From NCBI GenBank assembly GCA_947034895.1, contig OX344764.1:41666935-41730934 (forward strand): DNA of 64,000 nucleotides, in the 5' to 3' direction. Positions 32,641 to 45,187 of the stretch are shown piece after piece. The notes below the pieces were generated by a model. That model was given only the letters and a program-made list of their open reading frames with translations, searched no databases and was not told the origin of the DNA. Numbering within the stretch: position 1 is the first letter of the stretch; each line of letters starts with the position of its first letter. The translations under genes were made by a program, and so were the position numbers. The DNA is from Rhytidiadelphus loreus. Lineage: Eukaryota; Streptophyta; Bryopsida; Hypnales; Hylocomiaceae.

Positions 32641-32729
32641 TTTTTGAGTATAATCCAATTCACCCATGGGTGATTCCCCTCTTTTGAATACAAAATGGTG
32701 AATTTCAAAAAATGTTCAATGTTCAATTA

Positions 32730-33825
32730 TTAACCTCCAAAGTCCCAATACCTTTTTTCATCAAATTCCATTAAAAACTGCTATTTCTATTGTAAAGTGC
32801 TAAAGGCTTTAGAAACCATTTCTTGTACTAGACGAGTATAAAAATGTGTAGAAGAAACTTTAATTCTTTAAAATATTGTTAAATAGAGGTAGGAATGAAA
32901 TTGAATGAAAATTATCATTGTTAACCCCTAAGCATCCAGACTCATCTCCAAAATTGAAAATTTTGGAAAAATCATCATATAGTATTATTGGGGAGAATAT
33001 TTTGGAATTGAGATGCAAATAGAAGTTGTAGAATTTTAGTTTTAGATTCTATCCGTATGGTTAGATTCACCAATGCTATCACCAATAATTTTCTATGAAT
33101 TTTTAAACGAAAAATTCAAAATTCCTTCGAAATTCAATTACAAGCAAAATATTATCATTTTTGAGGTGAATTTTGTTGGAAAGGATTTGAAATGAGGTTC
33201 TCTTGACATGGAATTCTTTTGGGATTTTTTGATCTTTGAATCTATGACCTCATTTTTCCAATTCCAAGTTTGAACTAGAGTCAATGCAAGTCAACCACTT
33301 CACATACTTCCACATTTGTAATATTAGAAAAATATTTCCTCTAGTAACACCAAATCCAACCCTTGAATAGGACCACAACTTCATAAAGTCTCCCTAAAAA
33401 TTAGGATGACTTTCATCCAAGTTGTAATGAAAAAGAAGTCTAATTTTGAATCTATACATTGTCCAAAAATTGGACATCGGAGCGCTCTAGGGTTAATAGG
33501 TCTATGATGGAATTGAAACAAAATAATTCCAATAGTGAGATTGTTCTAGAGAACCAATTTCAATTTTTTATTTCTTAAAAAAGTGAATTTTAAAGAAGTT
33601 TTTGGGCTGCCCAGGCTGCTTGGTGACCATTGATGATTACATATCATGCAATAACTTTTTAACCATGTAATCAAAAGTTATGAAAATTGTTGACCCTTAA
33701 AGCTACTCCTTAGACGCATGTTGTGTGAAATTTTCAAAGAAAAAAAAAGAATTTTTTTATTTGTAGTAAGCTGCCAAAAATCGCTATGTTGCCAAAAAAA
33801 TGGTGTTTTGACCTTCAGGGGTTAA
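32730..33825. mobile_element. TTAA-flanked element, outer copy of a nest
   Basis: The left tip is TTAACCTCCAAAGTCCCAAT, the right tip ACCTTCAGGGGTTAA. The right part (33500-33825) matches, in reverse, the second TTAA-element remnant in the large CACTA copies. It is split by the element at 32921-33496. No ORF. Confidence 0.6.
32921..33496. mobile_element. TTAA-flanked element nested in 32730-33825
   Basis: Tips are TTAACCCCTAAGCATCCAGA and GGAGCGCTCTAGGGTTAA. TTAA at both ends. It sits at the same relative position as the element at 23596 within related left-hand sequence. Confidence 0.65.
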
Positions 33826-33973
33826 ACATTGACACATACGATTGGCGTCCAATGGATGACAAGGAATGCTTCTAGTAGCACGGAAGTGCAACTATTCATC
33901 CTCATAATTTTGTTGTGAAAAGGGAAGGTCTTCTACAATTGTTTGACTTCCAATGAGTCCTTTTTGCTATTTC

Positions 33974-35006
33974 TTAATCCATGAAGGACCAAATGTCCAT
34001 TCAATGTGTGCAAAAAATCTTGGGTAGGTTTCTATGAAGTCATTTTTGGTTGGATATTTATAAAATTTGGATACAATGTATATACATGTACCTCCTTCAT
34101 GAATTTTTTTTTTTTTCAATTGGATGCTTGGATCAAAAGTTATGTTGTGCTAAACTTTTTAGGTACTTTGGGCAATTTGGGAATCTTTAGAGAATCTTTT
34201 GTGAAAAAGACCATCAATTTTTGAAATTTGGCTTGTAAATAACTAATAAAAGAAGGCATATAGTTGTCTTAAAAAAACAAATTTTAGTCCTCAAATCACA
34301 TTCTATGAGGAGTCAAACTTTGTTAGTTGTGTTGGAGTGGTTTCAAGGAAAAACATTTTCTTTTAACTTCAAGTCCTATCATCTTGCAATAAATTCTTAA
34401 ATTTTTTTTCCACATATTCCAAATGTTTGTCTATAACTTTATACTACGTGGATTTCAAGTAAAAAAAATTCTCATTGCACAAGAAATCATCAAAAAATGA
34501 CTAGTGTATTGCAAATTCACTTAACCTCCTTGCATTGTAGGGTGATTTAGAATAAGTTAGATTCCATATTTGCTTCTAAAATTTTTCATGACTGAACCTA
34601 GTATCATATTCTTATGAATGGTCACAATTCTCATAATCATGCAAAGTAAAAAATTTATCTCCAAAGGACCCGAAGTCTGCTGACTATGTTTTGGAAGAAT
34701 GAAAAAAAAAGTTTTTTCCTCATTTCAAACATTATAATTTTTCAATCCACATGGTCAAATAGGCTAAATTTTTTTTCTATATTCTAGAAAAATACTTCAC
34801 TTCACTTTTGAATGGTTGGAGTTTTAAAAAAAAGTCAATTTTTCATTTCTAAATACATACCCAAAACTTGCAGTTTTTGACAATGTCTCCCTAGAAAGAA
34901 AAAAATCCAATCCTTTTAGGGATTAAGCCCATGATTCACACGGTAATGAATACGGTAATGAATAGGGATGATTTCGAAGGCCACCCATTCGTCCTTTAGG
35001 GGTTAA
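33974..35006. mobile_element. TTAA-flanked TIR element (1033 bp)
   Basis: The left tip TTAATCCATGAAGGACCAAA and the right tip GTCCTTTAGGGGTTAA are reverse complements with few mismatches. A second right tip, CCTTTTAGGGATTAA, ends at 34926, so a related element may be merged with or nested in it. No credible ORF. Confidence 0.65.
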
Positions 35007-35606
35007 CCTTGGACACAATTCACAAAAAACTCTCTTTACACTCATTGCCGCCATCAGCCTTCCTTTTCCTTATTTCACGCGCATTGAGGAGGTGCCACAA
35101 AGGGTCTTTTTGTTCATCTAACAACGAACGAACAGAGTCCCGAACCAAGCAACGGACGGAATCCATCCCTGGAAATCATCCAAGTCGGTGCTCCAATGAC
35201 CCGCTTCCCAGTGGCAGATAAGCCCACCCATAATGCGCCTGACTGTACAATCTACACGTGCCCATCATGCAGAAATCTAGTGTCAGAGAAGATTTGACTT
35301 CCCGTGAACTGCCCAATGGGTACATCCTCTGCGACTGGTGGGCCCCCATCGGATCCGCTCACTTATCCACTCCGTCTCACTGGGCCTCTGCTGACTTGCT
35401 GAGTGAGTGTCCTGGAAGCATTCAATTGGTGTGGGCTACACTATATCTCTAGTTTTAATTTTAAATTAAAAGAGATAAAAATAAAAAAACTCCTTGCCCC
35501 TCCGTCAGTGAGGCAGTCACCAACTGAAAGCTCTCGCTGAACCAATAAGGTCCTTATTTTGAATGGGATGGGTGACCACACAGGAATCCCCATTTGCTGA
35601 GGCTTT
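35007..35606. other. GC-richer segment, possible gene or promoter relic
   Basis: Clearly richer in G+C than its surroundings, with an ACACGTGCCC G-box-like site near 35253. Frames on the plus strand are short and not recognised. Confidence 0.3.
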
Positions 35607-35832
35607 TTAACCCTTGACCGCCGGGCCAGCCACCATGGAAATCATCTGTTTTGTCACCGTCTGAATTGTTGGCTTAAAAAAAATGAAAAAGTACTCATTG
35701 GAAGACAAACTATTGCAGATGATCTTCCCTTTCCACACAAATCTTGGAGGATGAATAGTTGCATTTTTGTCCTACAAGGTTACAAGGTCATTCATCGGTC
35801 AAAAAAACACCTCCGTATCGTTTATGGGTTAA
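35607..35832. mobile_element. Short TTAA-flanked element (226 bp)
   Basis: TTAA at 35607-35610 and 35829-35832. The left tip is TTAACCCTTGACCGCCGGGC, the right tip ATCGTTTATGGGTTAA. Similar in size to 32118-32346. CpG is retained at several places. Confidence 0.6.
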
Positions 35833-36204
35833 GGTAGAATTGCCGATTATCACACAGATTTTCTATTAGTAAATACTTTGGAAAAACTATTTGTCAACTC
35901 TCATATTTTTCAGAGATTGAAAAATTTGAGAGAAGTCAATTGCAAAAAGAATGAAGACATTCCAACAAGAAGTGAATTTTATGTGATTTTTTAAAGCAAA
36001 AATGTTAAACTATGAGTAGACCCTTATTGAAGCGTGAGCACACCCTTGTTGAAGAGTGCGCTGATGTGTCTGCTCCCCAAGTGCATTGCCATCATAATTA
36101 AAGGGTTGTAAAGATTGTGATAATAGATGGGCCACTGGTGCAGTTGGGAGGATCATATAGGTGACGAATTTGGGTAGATGGTGGTATTAGGCAGTTCTAC
36201 CTTA
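35830..36204. mobile_element. TAAGGTA-type TIR element (375 bp)
   Basis: The left tip TAAGGTAGAATTGCC and the right tip GGCAGTTCTACCTTA are reverse complements with one mismatch. It abuts the preceding TTAA element so closely that TTAAGG is shared. CAGATTTTCTATTAGTA at 35857-35873 resembles an orphan CACTA right tip. Confidence 0.65.
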
Positions 36205-37041
36205 TTTGGTTTCAATGTACTATCCAATGCCCCTTCTCAGACTAATTTTGTGTGTGGTAAAATATCTACATGGGTATAAATGTGATAGGTTGAAATGTTA
36301 ATACTTGACTCAAATATAATATTATTAACCAACGTTGGAGTTTCCTGTTGCTCCCCAAGAAAGCGGGAACCCCTCAAATGTTGCAACTTCTAATGACTCT
36401 CTTCAACTCCAATGACATTAGCATTTCAACTTCCTTATCAACCAACGACTCTCTACAAATGAAACTACATTTACTTTCAAAAATCTAAAGAGGGATTATT
36501 CCATGTCTCAAGGGAGAATAGTTTAGGTTGGTTAACAATATTATGTGAGTAATAAGTGAGCGGATCCGATGGGGCCAATGACCAAACGTGTCCCATGAAA
36601 TGTTGACCCCTACTAAACATGTTTGACAAATGTTGCCAATCCTATTCCATTTTTAAAATGTTTTTACCCAAACTTTGATGAAATGTTTTCTACAGTTCCA
36701 AACCTCTGGTTTTATTCTAGAAGATGAATTCAGCGAATGACGGAGTCAGCAACACAAACTATAATTTTTTACCAACATTAATATTTTTAATTTTGCAGGT
36801 TCAGTTGCACACATGGGAAAGGTTTTGAAAGTATGAGGGTGTGGCTTCTCATGATAGGCTCCACTTTCAATCAGCATGACTTGTGCTCTTTGTACACTGA
36901 CAAGACTTTTTTGAGTTCCAAGTTTTTTAAATGGGTGTACTTTGGGATGGGCTCAGTCAGTACAGTAGGTGGCGGTTCTGTATCAGACCTAGACACAGAA
37001 AGAAAAAAACAAAGGAGGAAAAGAAGACAAATTTCATGGGA
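36205..37041. other. Spacer; one weak open frame
   Basis: A plus-strand frame at about 36833-37040 contains VGGGSVSDLDTERKKQRRKR and then runs into the adjacent TIR element. It may be a gene fragment; no family is recognised. Confidence 0.25.
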
Positions 37042-37386
37042 TAAGGTAACTACACCTAAAATTACACGCTTCCTAAAATCGCACACTAGAGATTTTTGCC
37101 TAAAATGTACTCTCACTATTCATGAGACTCTATGATTGCTTCCAGAAACACCTATTTTCACCGCTTTGAAAATTCATAGTTTTATGAATCTATGATCACT
37201 TTTAAGAACACCTATTTCTGGTACTTTGGGAATTCATAGTTTATTCATATGGTGTCCAAAAAATGCATTCTAAGAAAATCTAGAATCCCCTTCTTACTAC
37301 CAACATGACCCCACAAAAAAAATTCCAATATAATAATGGGAATCATGTTGAATTGCTTATTTGCGATTTTAGGTGTAGTTATCTTA
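37042..37386. mobile_element. TAAGGTA-type TIR element (345 bp)
   Basis: The left end TAAGGTAACTACACCTAAAA mirrors the right end TTTTAGGTGTAGTTATCTTA. The element is collinear with 43983-44238. Confidence 0.7.
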
Positions 37387-40053
37387 AATGCAAAAATGTA
37401 TTATTTACTACAAATGATAAAATTTAGAAAAGAAGAAAATTTGAATTCATATTCAGAAACAAAGACTTTGATTAGTTGGAGTGGTCAAGAAATACAAACT
37501 CAATCATTGAAAAATATGAGGCAATTTTTTACATTTAACTCTAATAAAGGAAAAAAATCTGAGTTTTTTCATTCTATGCCCACAATGATAGCTAGGGAGG
37601 ATTGACCCTTTTATTGCCTCAACCAAAGAATGATGTAAAAATTGCCCCCTATTTTAAATTTTGTATTTCTTCACCACAATTAGCTAATTTTGGGGCCTCT
37701 TGTTCCAAATATGAATTAAAAATTTGCAAATTTATCATTGGTGGCAAATTAAAAATTATAGTGTTTTCACCAAGGATAAAATACAGGGCAATACAAGGGG
37801 GCAATCCTCCAAAGCCCACAAAGATAAAATGTGTTTAAGCCTTGGTTATCGAGGAAGAAGTGACTCTACTCTATGGATCTCATTGTTTAGTAAGATGCCC
37901 AAGACTTTGGTATTTAAGACTTTGATTATAAATTTCAATTGTGTTTCTACATTTTTTTCTAATTATTTTTGGAGAAGTATTGTATGAATTATAGTCTTTG
38001 AAAGGACCCTATAAATTTAATTTGAAATAAAGATCTTAATGCACTTCATCATTGTCTCCAAAGTTTTTCTATGTCTATGTGTAGGAAGTTGGTCACTATA
38101 AAACCCAACCAACAATTGTGATTTTCTTAGGGTGCTAGGGACATCAAATGATTGCAAGATTTGAGACTTCAACATCCTCAACATTTTCAACTTGCACAAG
38201 CTTGCACTTGTGTTTGACAAAGCTCATGATTTGAATTGCCTTGAACAAACATTTATATTATATGCAAGAACAAAAGAAGATTTGCATTGTCATATTTGCC
38301 TTTTAAGATCTCATTGCTTTTGTAGCATTAGAGTTTGAAATTTTGAAGATGTTTCAAAACATCAACTACAAATAAGGTCTAACAATAAAAAATATTTGAA
38401 AAGTGAAATTAAAAACTCATTTGTTTTAAGGATTATATTATCAAAATGAGTCATTTTTGAGCCATTTGAGTCTTGAAACACACTATAGAGCTTTAGAAAA
38501 GGCAAAGGCAATCATTGTATACTATTAGACGAGGGCAATTGCATATTACAATACACAAAGTTATGTCATGCAATTATTATACATGGGAATGCTCAAATAC
38601 ACTAGTTTTGTATCAAAAATTCAATATTTGCACCAAAATTTGTAGTTGAATATCCACCCCTTTGTACCATAACCAATTCATGACCTTCATCAAAATATTG
38701 AAGACAATTCCTACCTTGCAATTTGTACAAAATGTACATTTTATACAATAAATAGTGAAAAACATGATTTTGAAGACCCTTATAGAATCGAATCTAATAT
38801 TTTGAAAACCAAGGCTAAATATGAAAATGCATTAAATTCCTAAAGAATATGAAAAAAATACAATCTTTATGATTCTTGAGATCTATACTAATAAAATAAA
38901 AAATCATCTTGATTCCTATTGACCAATAAGATTGTTGAATTTAGCATAAAAACTCTTTTGTTGTAAATTTTTCAAATTTGAACACATAGGGATTTTCTAA
39001 TTTTGTTCACGTAGCTCAAAAAGTCTCAATTTCCTCTAGATTGATTTCCTCCATTTCATGTTCAATGTGCACGCTTCAAAGCATTCTTCAAAACATATGA
39101 GAATGCACATTGAATGTTTTTTAAAGCTAATATGAGAATGCACACAAAATGTTTGAGTTTTATGAAAATGCAAATTTTATTCTAACTATGTGCTTGGATC
39201 AAAAGTTATGATGTCCAAAATTATCTAGGCACATAGGACATTGTACTAAATTGACATTTTAGTCTTGCACGTGTAATTGCCATCTTGAGGACATCTTCCC
39301 AATTAGGATTTTAGTAATTTAGTCATCTATTTGACATTTTAGTTCTAAACATTTGAAGCCTTGCAAGTGTAATTGCCATTTTTGGGACATCTTCCCAATT
39401 CAAGACGATTTGGTGTGTTTTTAGATTCTTCAACCTCCTTTGAAAATTGGCATACACCTAACCAACGTGACTGTCTATATGATATTCAAATTGTTGAATA
39501 ACATGGTCCCAAAATACTTTTCTTCCAACTTCTAACATTAAGATTTTACTGTTTATGTAGTGAAAATAATCAAAAATAATTCAACACATTAATATAGCAG
39601 TCCAATGCACTTTTCTACAATTAAATTTTTAACAAAAACCAAGATCCTTTAGTGATGTTTTGATAGTAAGTGTCAACTATCAATACATGATGAGATGGTT
39701 TGATGAATGAAATGATTGAAACTTACAAAGGCAGAAAACCAACTACTAATTCTTTATATTTATTATACACAATTCTATGGGTAGTAACATTTGAGTTGTT
39801 TGAGTCTATGAAGATAACATGTGGGATGCAAAATGAATAGACTCTTAACTCTTCAACACCTCAATCATTTTCTGAATTTTGATGTATGTTTTCTTTTATC
39901 CTTGTATTGATATATCACATTCCTCAATTTCTTCAAATATATTGGTTGTGAAAGAAGGTAATATTTTAAAGATTCAAATATATTTATTTGGAAGAATGGA
40001 AAGTTACTTGGTCAAAACATTCACCTAAAACCAAAATATGGATGTTAGAGTCT
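37387..40053. other. AT-rich DNA, no supported gene
   Basis: The segment 37640-37770 matches 44505-44620 (shared GCCCCCTATTTT, TTAGCTAATTT, AAATTTGCAAA). The rest is unremarkable apart from a diverged duplication at 39240-39405. Confidence 0.4.
39240..39405 (+). repeat. Imperfect ~80-bp tandem duplication
   Basis: TTGACATTTTAG, GTGTAATTGCCAT and GGACATCTTCCCAATT occur in the same order in two adjacent units. Confidence 0.7.
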
Positions 40054-41022
40054 TTAATCCCTTAAAGATCAAGGAGGTAACACAATGCAAAACCAACTTG
40101 AAATGTAGGATGTTTGACCATATTCTTTGTGTGCAACAATTCAAAGAATGAGCAAGTATGAGGACTGAAAGAGGCACACTTACATTGTATGGTCATGAAA
40201 TTTTGAAGCAAAAAATAGTCTTACATTTGAAGAAATAAGTGGTCAAGCAAGTTTGAGTATTTAGCAGGGTAAGATAGACCATTTGATAAGAATTCATGAG
40301 GAAATTGCTACACCCAAATTCAACCAAAAAATTCATATCAAATTATGATAATTATCTCCAAGGAAAAAATTCACTCCTACTTTTACTTTTGAGGAGTACA
40401 ACATAACTTACAAGGCTTGCAATGGGATGCGATTTCGGAAGACCCAAAAGAATTGCTTGATGTTGTGCTTCCACGGCATAGTATGAAGACTAAAAATTCC
40501 ACAAAATGACCATGCATTCCTTCACAATTGCATAAGAGCCAAAAAATTTGATCCAAGGTTCATCAATTTGCTCATGTCAATTGTTACTTCCCATCTATTA
40601 TACTACATATTAAGTACAAAGTGTCACAACCTTGTCATGATTTGTGTAATAAAATCTATCACATATTCATCCCGAAAAAATACCATTTCAATTAATTCAT
40701 CCAACAATCACAATGAAAATCTAGACACAAGAAAAGAGTCTTATGATTGAACACTAATGTTCAAAATGCTATGATCAAACTCCAACACTATCAACTTGAG
40801 TTGCCTTCAAAGTGATTGCAATGCTGTTGTAGCTAGAATGTATTAATTGCTCATGATGTGACACAATCCATGATTGTGAAATTAGCACTAGGAAATAAAC
40901 AATAACTTCCAATGGTGTCTTACAAAAAATATTCATGCATTCCTTATTGCAAAAAAAGAAGTTATTGTGAAGTACATTTGTCAATAGTGCAAAATTTGAA
41001 CACTTGGTCCTTTAGGAGTTAA
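40054..41022. mobile_element. TTAA-flanked TIR element (969 bp)
   Basis: TTAA at 40054-40057 and 41019-41022. The left tip is TTAATCCCTTAAAGATCAAG, the right tip CTTGGTCCTTTAGGAGTTAA. No gene inside. Confidence 0.65.
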
Positions 41023-43982
41023 GAGTTCACTTATACACTAAGTGAATGTCTAAAAGTAGGTTGGACTTACAATAAGTTATTTCTTCTTCCTCCTCTAGAA
41101 AAGCATTATAAACTACAAAGTCCAAAATCGCTACCCATCAAGATACCTTCTAAATTTGAGTCAGTTGTTATTTCTCTCCCTAAACCACCGATTAAACGGA
41201 CAAAATTGTGGAGTTTCAAGTCCAATTTTTTAAATCCATATTTTACTCTAAATAAGTTTTTTTTTTATAGATTTTAGTCCACTAGTGTTTTTTCATGTTT
41301 TCAAATTGCATCCGGTTTTTTTCCCAATCCATTGGTTGACAATGAACTAAGTGGCGGTTTTATCCAAACATTGCAACCTTAATCCTTAGATTAACTAATA
41401 AGTCCTTCCATGATATCTAGCAAAACATTTATTATACCTTTTCAACATGGGAAGGACTATTGCCTAGTTATACATTTATTATGGACACTTGACATTTATT
41501 TTAGCCCACATTAATCTTGAAAGGTCAATACAAAACCATCTGTATAGTATTGTATTTGACTCCTAATAAACTTAGTAGTTTATATACTAAACTATTGGAT
41601 TAAAATTCAACAATTAACATATATCATTTGTATGCCATTTTAGCATCTATGCCTTATCATGCTCATATACAATACTATAGAAGTATAATACATGGTCATT
41701 TTGCAATTTCTCAAATTAAGTATGTAGGAGGTGCAATAATAATCTAAAGTAGGAGTGTCGTGTAGCATTGGATTTAGCTCAAGATAAATACAATTTTTTT
41801 GTCACTATCGTATAGAGAAATAACTCCAACTACTACTGGATTGGAGTGAATTAAGAGTTTGTTCATTCAAAGTCTTGTAACACTTTTCACTATCGTATAC
41901 TTCAATTCTATGTCAAATATATACATAAAACTCATGTTGCAACCCAGATTAGGCTCTTTAGATCTTAAATTTTGACCCCTAAATGCTTGAAGGTAAAATA
42001 ATTTAGTGTAGATAATACTTTAAACAAAATCTTACCAACTTACTAATCCTAGTATTTTTTAAATGTCCTTTAAAATCTAATTTTTCAAAAAAAAATTGTT
42101 GATGATTTTTCTATTCAAGATTTTGTATAAAGTTGTGCATTTCAAATCTTAATCTTATATTGTGAAGGGCTTTTGGAGATGAACCTCACATACTATACTC
42201 TTAATTCAATTTGAATACTTATTTGTCGAAATGGTTGAACTCTAGAATCTAGATTGTACAGAAGGTCATTTTTAAATTTCAAATTATTTGAAAAATTTAT
42301 AATTCTAACAAATACTTTAGATTTCACATTGAACTCAAGACCTTCAAATAGATATTTGTTTATTGTATAGTGATTTTCAACTTTATAAAATTTTAGGTAT
42401 GATTCAATTTTTTTTAAGTTATGAAATTGACCCAAGTGTAGAGTAAATTGGATCTTGGGGAAAAAGTTGCACTAAAGATTATTTGTAAATTGGACTTCTT
42501 TCTACATGCTTGTTAAAACATAGAAAAAATATTTTGGTGATTTTTCTAATACATGACCATCTTCTTAGAATTATTATAATAATAATATATTTTATTTTAT
42601 TTTAGAATTAATTCCACATTTTTTTACAAATTAAAACTTCAATGACAAAGATATTGGATTTTGGAGTTTCTCAAGGGCAAATTTTTTCTAGTTTCGTTGA
42701 AGCATTGTAAAATCTTTCATAATATAATAGATTATATAATCTAGTAGTTTAATAAAGTCAAAAATAGAACAAATAGGCATCAATTACCATATGAATAATA
42801 TAGGTGTTTTTGAAAGGTTGAGTTTTGTAGCATTCCCTCTATCCTTTAGTGCAAGCTAAAAGCATTATAAAGTAGGAGGTGCTAAACAATTAAATTTCTT
42901 AAAGTGTTGTTTAACATACATGTACAATTTGCATTCTTTAATGTACCAATAATGAACATGTCAAGGTGAGGATGATTTTAGAGCCTCTTGTGATTTCAAC
43001 TTCAAAATTCATAACTAATTCTTCAAGAATCAAAAATATATATAACAACCTACAGAAGGTGCAACTTTTATTTTTCTTTCAAGAAAAATGAATTGAAAAA
43101 TTGAAGGGTCTAAAACTCCCAAAACTTGAAATTAATTCTTAAGTAGTTGCTTTATTATGCGCCTCTTACTATAAAACCTCAAATCTTCTAGTAGGGAAAA
43201 GAATTTAGATTTAAAGCTTTTTTAGCAAAATATATTATGGCGTGAGATGACTCTAAATATAAAATCTTCATTATTGCAAGTTTTTCTTTTTCTTCCCATC
43301 TTACATAAATTGATTGAAAACCTTGCAAAAAGCACCAAATGACCGTACTCAAGAAAATGCTTTTTCAACATACTTGAATGTACTTCATCCATTTTTTGAA
43401 GTCCCTATACTAAGCTTTCATAGACATTCATTATCCACCTATAGATGCCATGATTTTTTGCAATTAATTCTAAAAAGGGCCTAGAAAGCTCAATTTTAAA
43501 TACAATATGATGTTTTTTTTGTGTGCATTCATGGTAGAAGGTGCAAGAATTGAGTAAGGTAGGACCACACATTCCTGAATAGAGCCCTCTTCCCAACCTA
43601 TAGGATGTAGTTATTTCAAACTAAGGCTAGAACAAATTTCCAACCAAAGCTTGGAATGTGTTTTTTTCTCCTTTTCAAGGTTGGGACTAATAAGGTCAAG
43701 ACACATGTCCCGAAGTAGTGAGCAAGAATCAAAGTAGGAAGTAGTGAGCGGGAAAATAATTCTTGAATGATCAAAATTGGAAGACTTTAGCTATTGGACA
43801 TGGGTCGAAACCAACTTTTGGCTTCCAAAATTCATAATAATTTCAGTTCAAGCAATAAAATGACCAAATTTTGGCAATCCCCCTCATTTTTCTCTTTGCA
43901 CCCGTAAATATCTCCTTCACCTTCCTATACTCCACATCATGCCCATAGTTGCTTATTCAATTGGTTATGGGTGGTTTGCCTA
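41023..43982. other. AT-rich DNA with a TTAA-element fragment
   Basis: TTGACCCCTAAATGCTTGA at 41972 and about 200 bp after it match the left part of 23596-24235, with sequence similarity resuming near 42445 (ATTGGATCTTGGGG). The right tip is missing. No gene is recognised in the stretch. Confidence 0.4.
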
Positions 43983-44238
43983 TAAGGTAACCACACCTAA
44001 AATTGCACATTAGAGATTCTTGCCTAAAATGTACTTCCACTATTTATGAGACTCTATGATGGCTTTTAAGGAACACCTATTTTCAGCACTTTGAAAATTT
44101 GTAGTAAAAAAATGCATTCTAAGAAAATGTAGAATCTCTTTTTCACTACCAACATGACCCCACAAAAAAAATTCCAACATAATAATGGGAACCACGTTGA
44201 ATTTCTTATTTGTACAATTTTAGGTGTAGACTACCTTA
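43983..44238. mobile_element. TAAGGTA-type TIR element (256 bp)
   Basis: The left end TAAGGTAACCACACCTAAAA mirrors the right end TTTTAGGTGTAGACTACCTTA less one base. TA flanks both sides. It is collinear with 37042-37386 but shorter. Confidence 0.7.
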
Positions 44239-45187
44239 TATGGTAGTGAAACTCATTCGTATCCTTGTCGAGCCGCATCCAATGACAAGTGGCACTCCCA
44301 ATTTGAGTCATTATTGCTCTCGTAGAAGCTTCAAAATGGTCACGAATGCATGGTATTTGAGCATGGTAAAGTTTATTTAGACGCTAAAATGACATCCAGT
44401 CAGTGCTCTCTGTCCAGTGACTCCAGTTCGAGTCTACTTGGCCCTTTGGACGGTTCAAGGTGGATTGACCCCCTCGCTCGGCCTTACCAGGGGTGCAAGT
44501 AAAAAAAATGCCCCCTATTTTGGGCCGTTCTAGGGTATACTCTTGACCTCACCTAGCTAATTTGGGGTCTCTGATCGCAAAAATGAATTCAAAATTTGCA
44601 AAAAAATTCATGTGCAGAAAATAAATAATTCCAGGGTTTGCCCGCAGGGCCGAGCCAGGGGGTCAGTTCTCCCTGGCCCTTTGGACGTCAGTCTCCTTTT
44701 GCTTTGAATTCTCCACTTTCACCTGCCCCCCCCCAGACACACACACAAATTACGTTAAAAGAACGGAACCTTATGAGTTCCTGCCACCCAGGAAAAACAC
44801 TGTCAGTACATCGGCAGTACAACGTAACGTAGATCCGGGCAAAGATATCTGTACTGAAAGCCAACATGCATGCCCAACCAGCGCTAAGTTTACCTCATCA
44901 TCTTCCCGGAAAAGAAACGGCGAGTCCATCAAGTCCATCCCCAGGCAATGCCTGCTGATTGTCCATGGCCACTTGGCATCCGATCCTCATCCGCCACCTC
45001 ACCCCCGGCCTTTCCCAGTGTATAAGTAAACGACCCCTCGCTTCCCATTGCATCTCACACACTCAAGCACCAATCCATCCATTCACGGAGAGCTTTTTTG
45101 TATTGATCGTCTTTGGATTCTGTTTCGACACGAGTTTTTGCGTTTCTTTGCAGTTTCGGTACACACAGTTTCGGTGAGTAGCTAGCT
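44239..45187 (+). promoter_or_regulatory. Upstream region and 5' UTR of the dehydrin-like gene
   Basis: G+C rises sharply from about 44.25 kb. A TATA-like TATAAGTAAA lies at 45021-45030, about 165 bp before the ATG, so transcription probably starts near 45050. ACGT cores occur twice at 44821-44829. No perfect ABRE or DRE element was seen. Confidence 0.5.
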
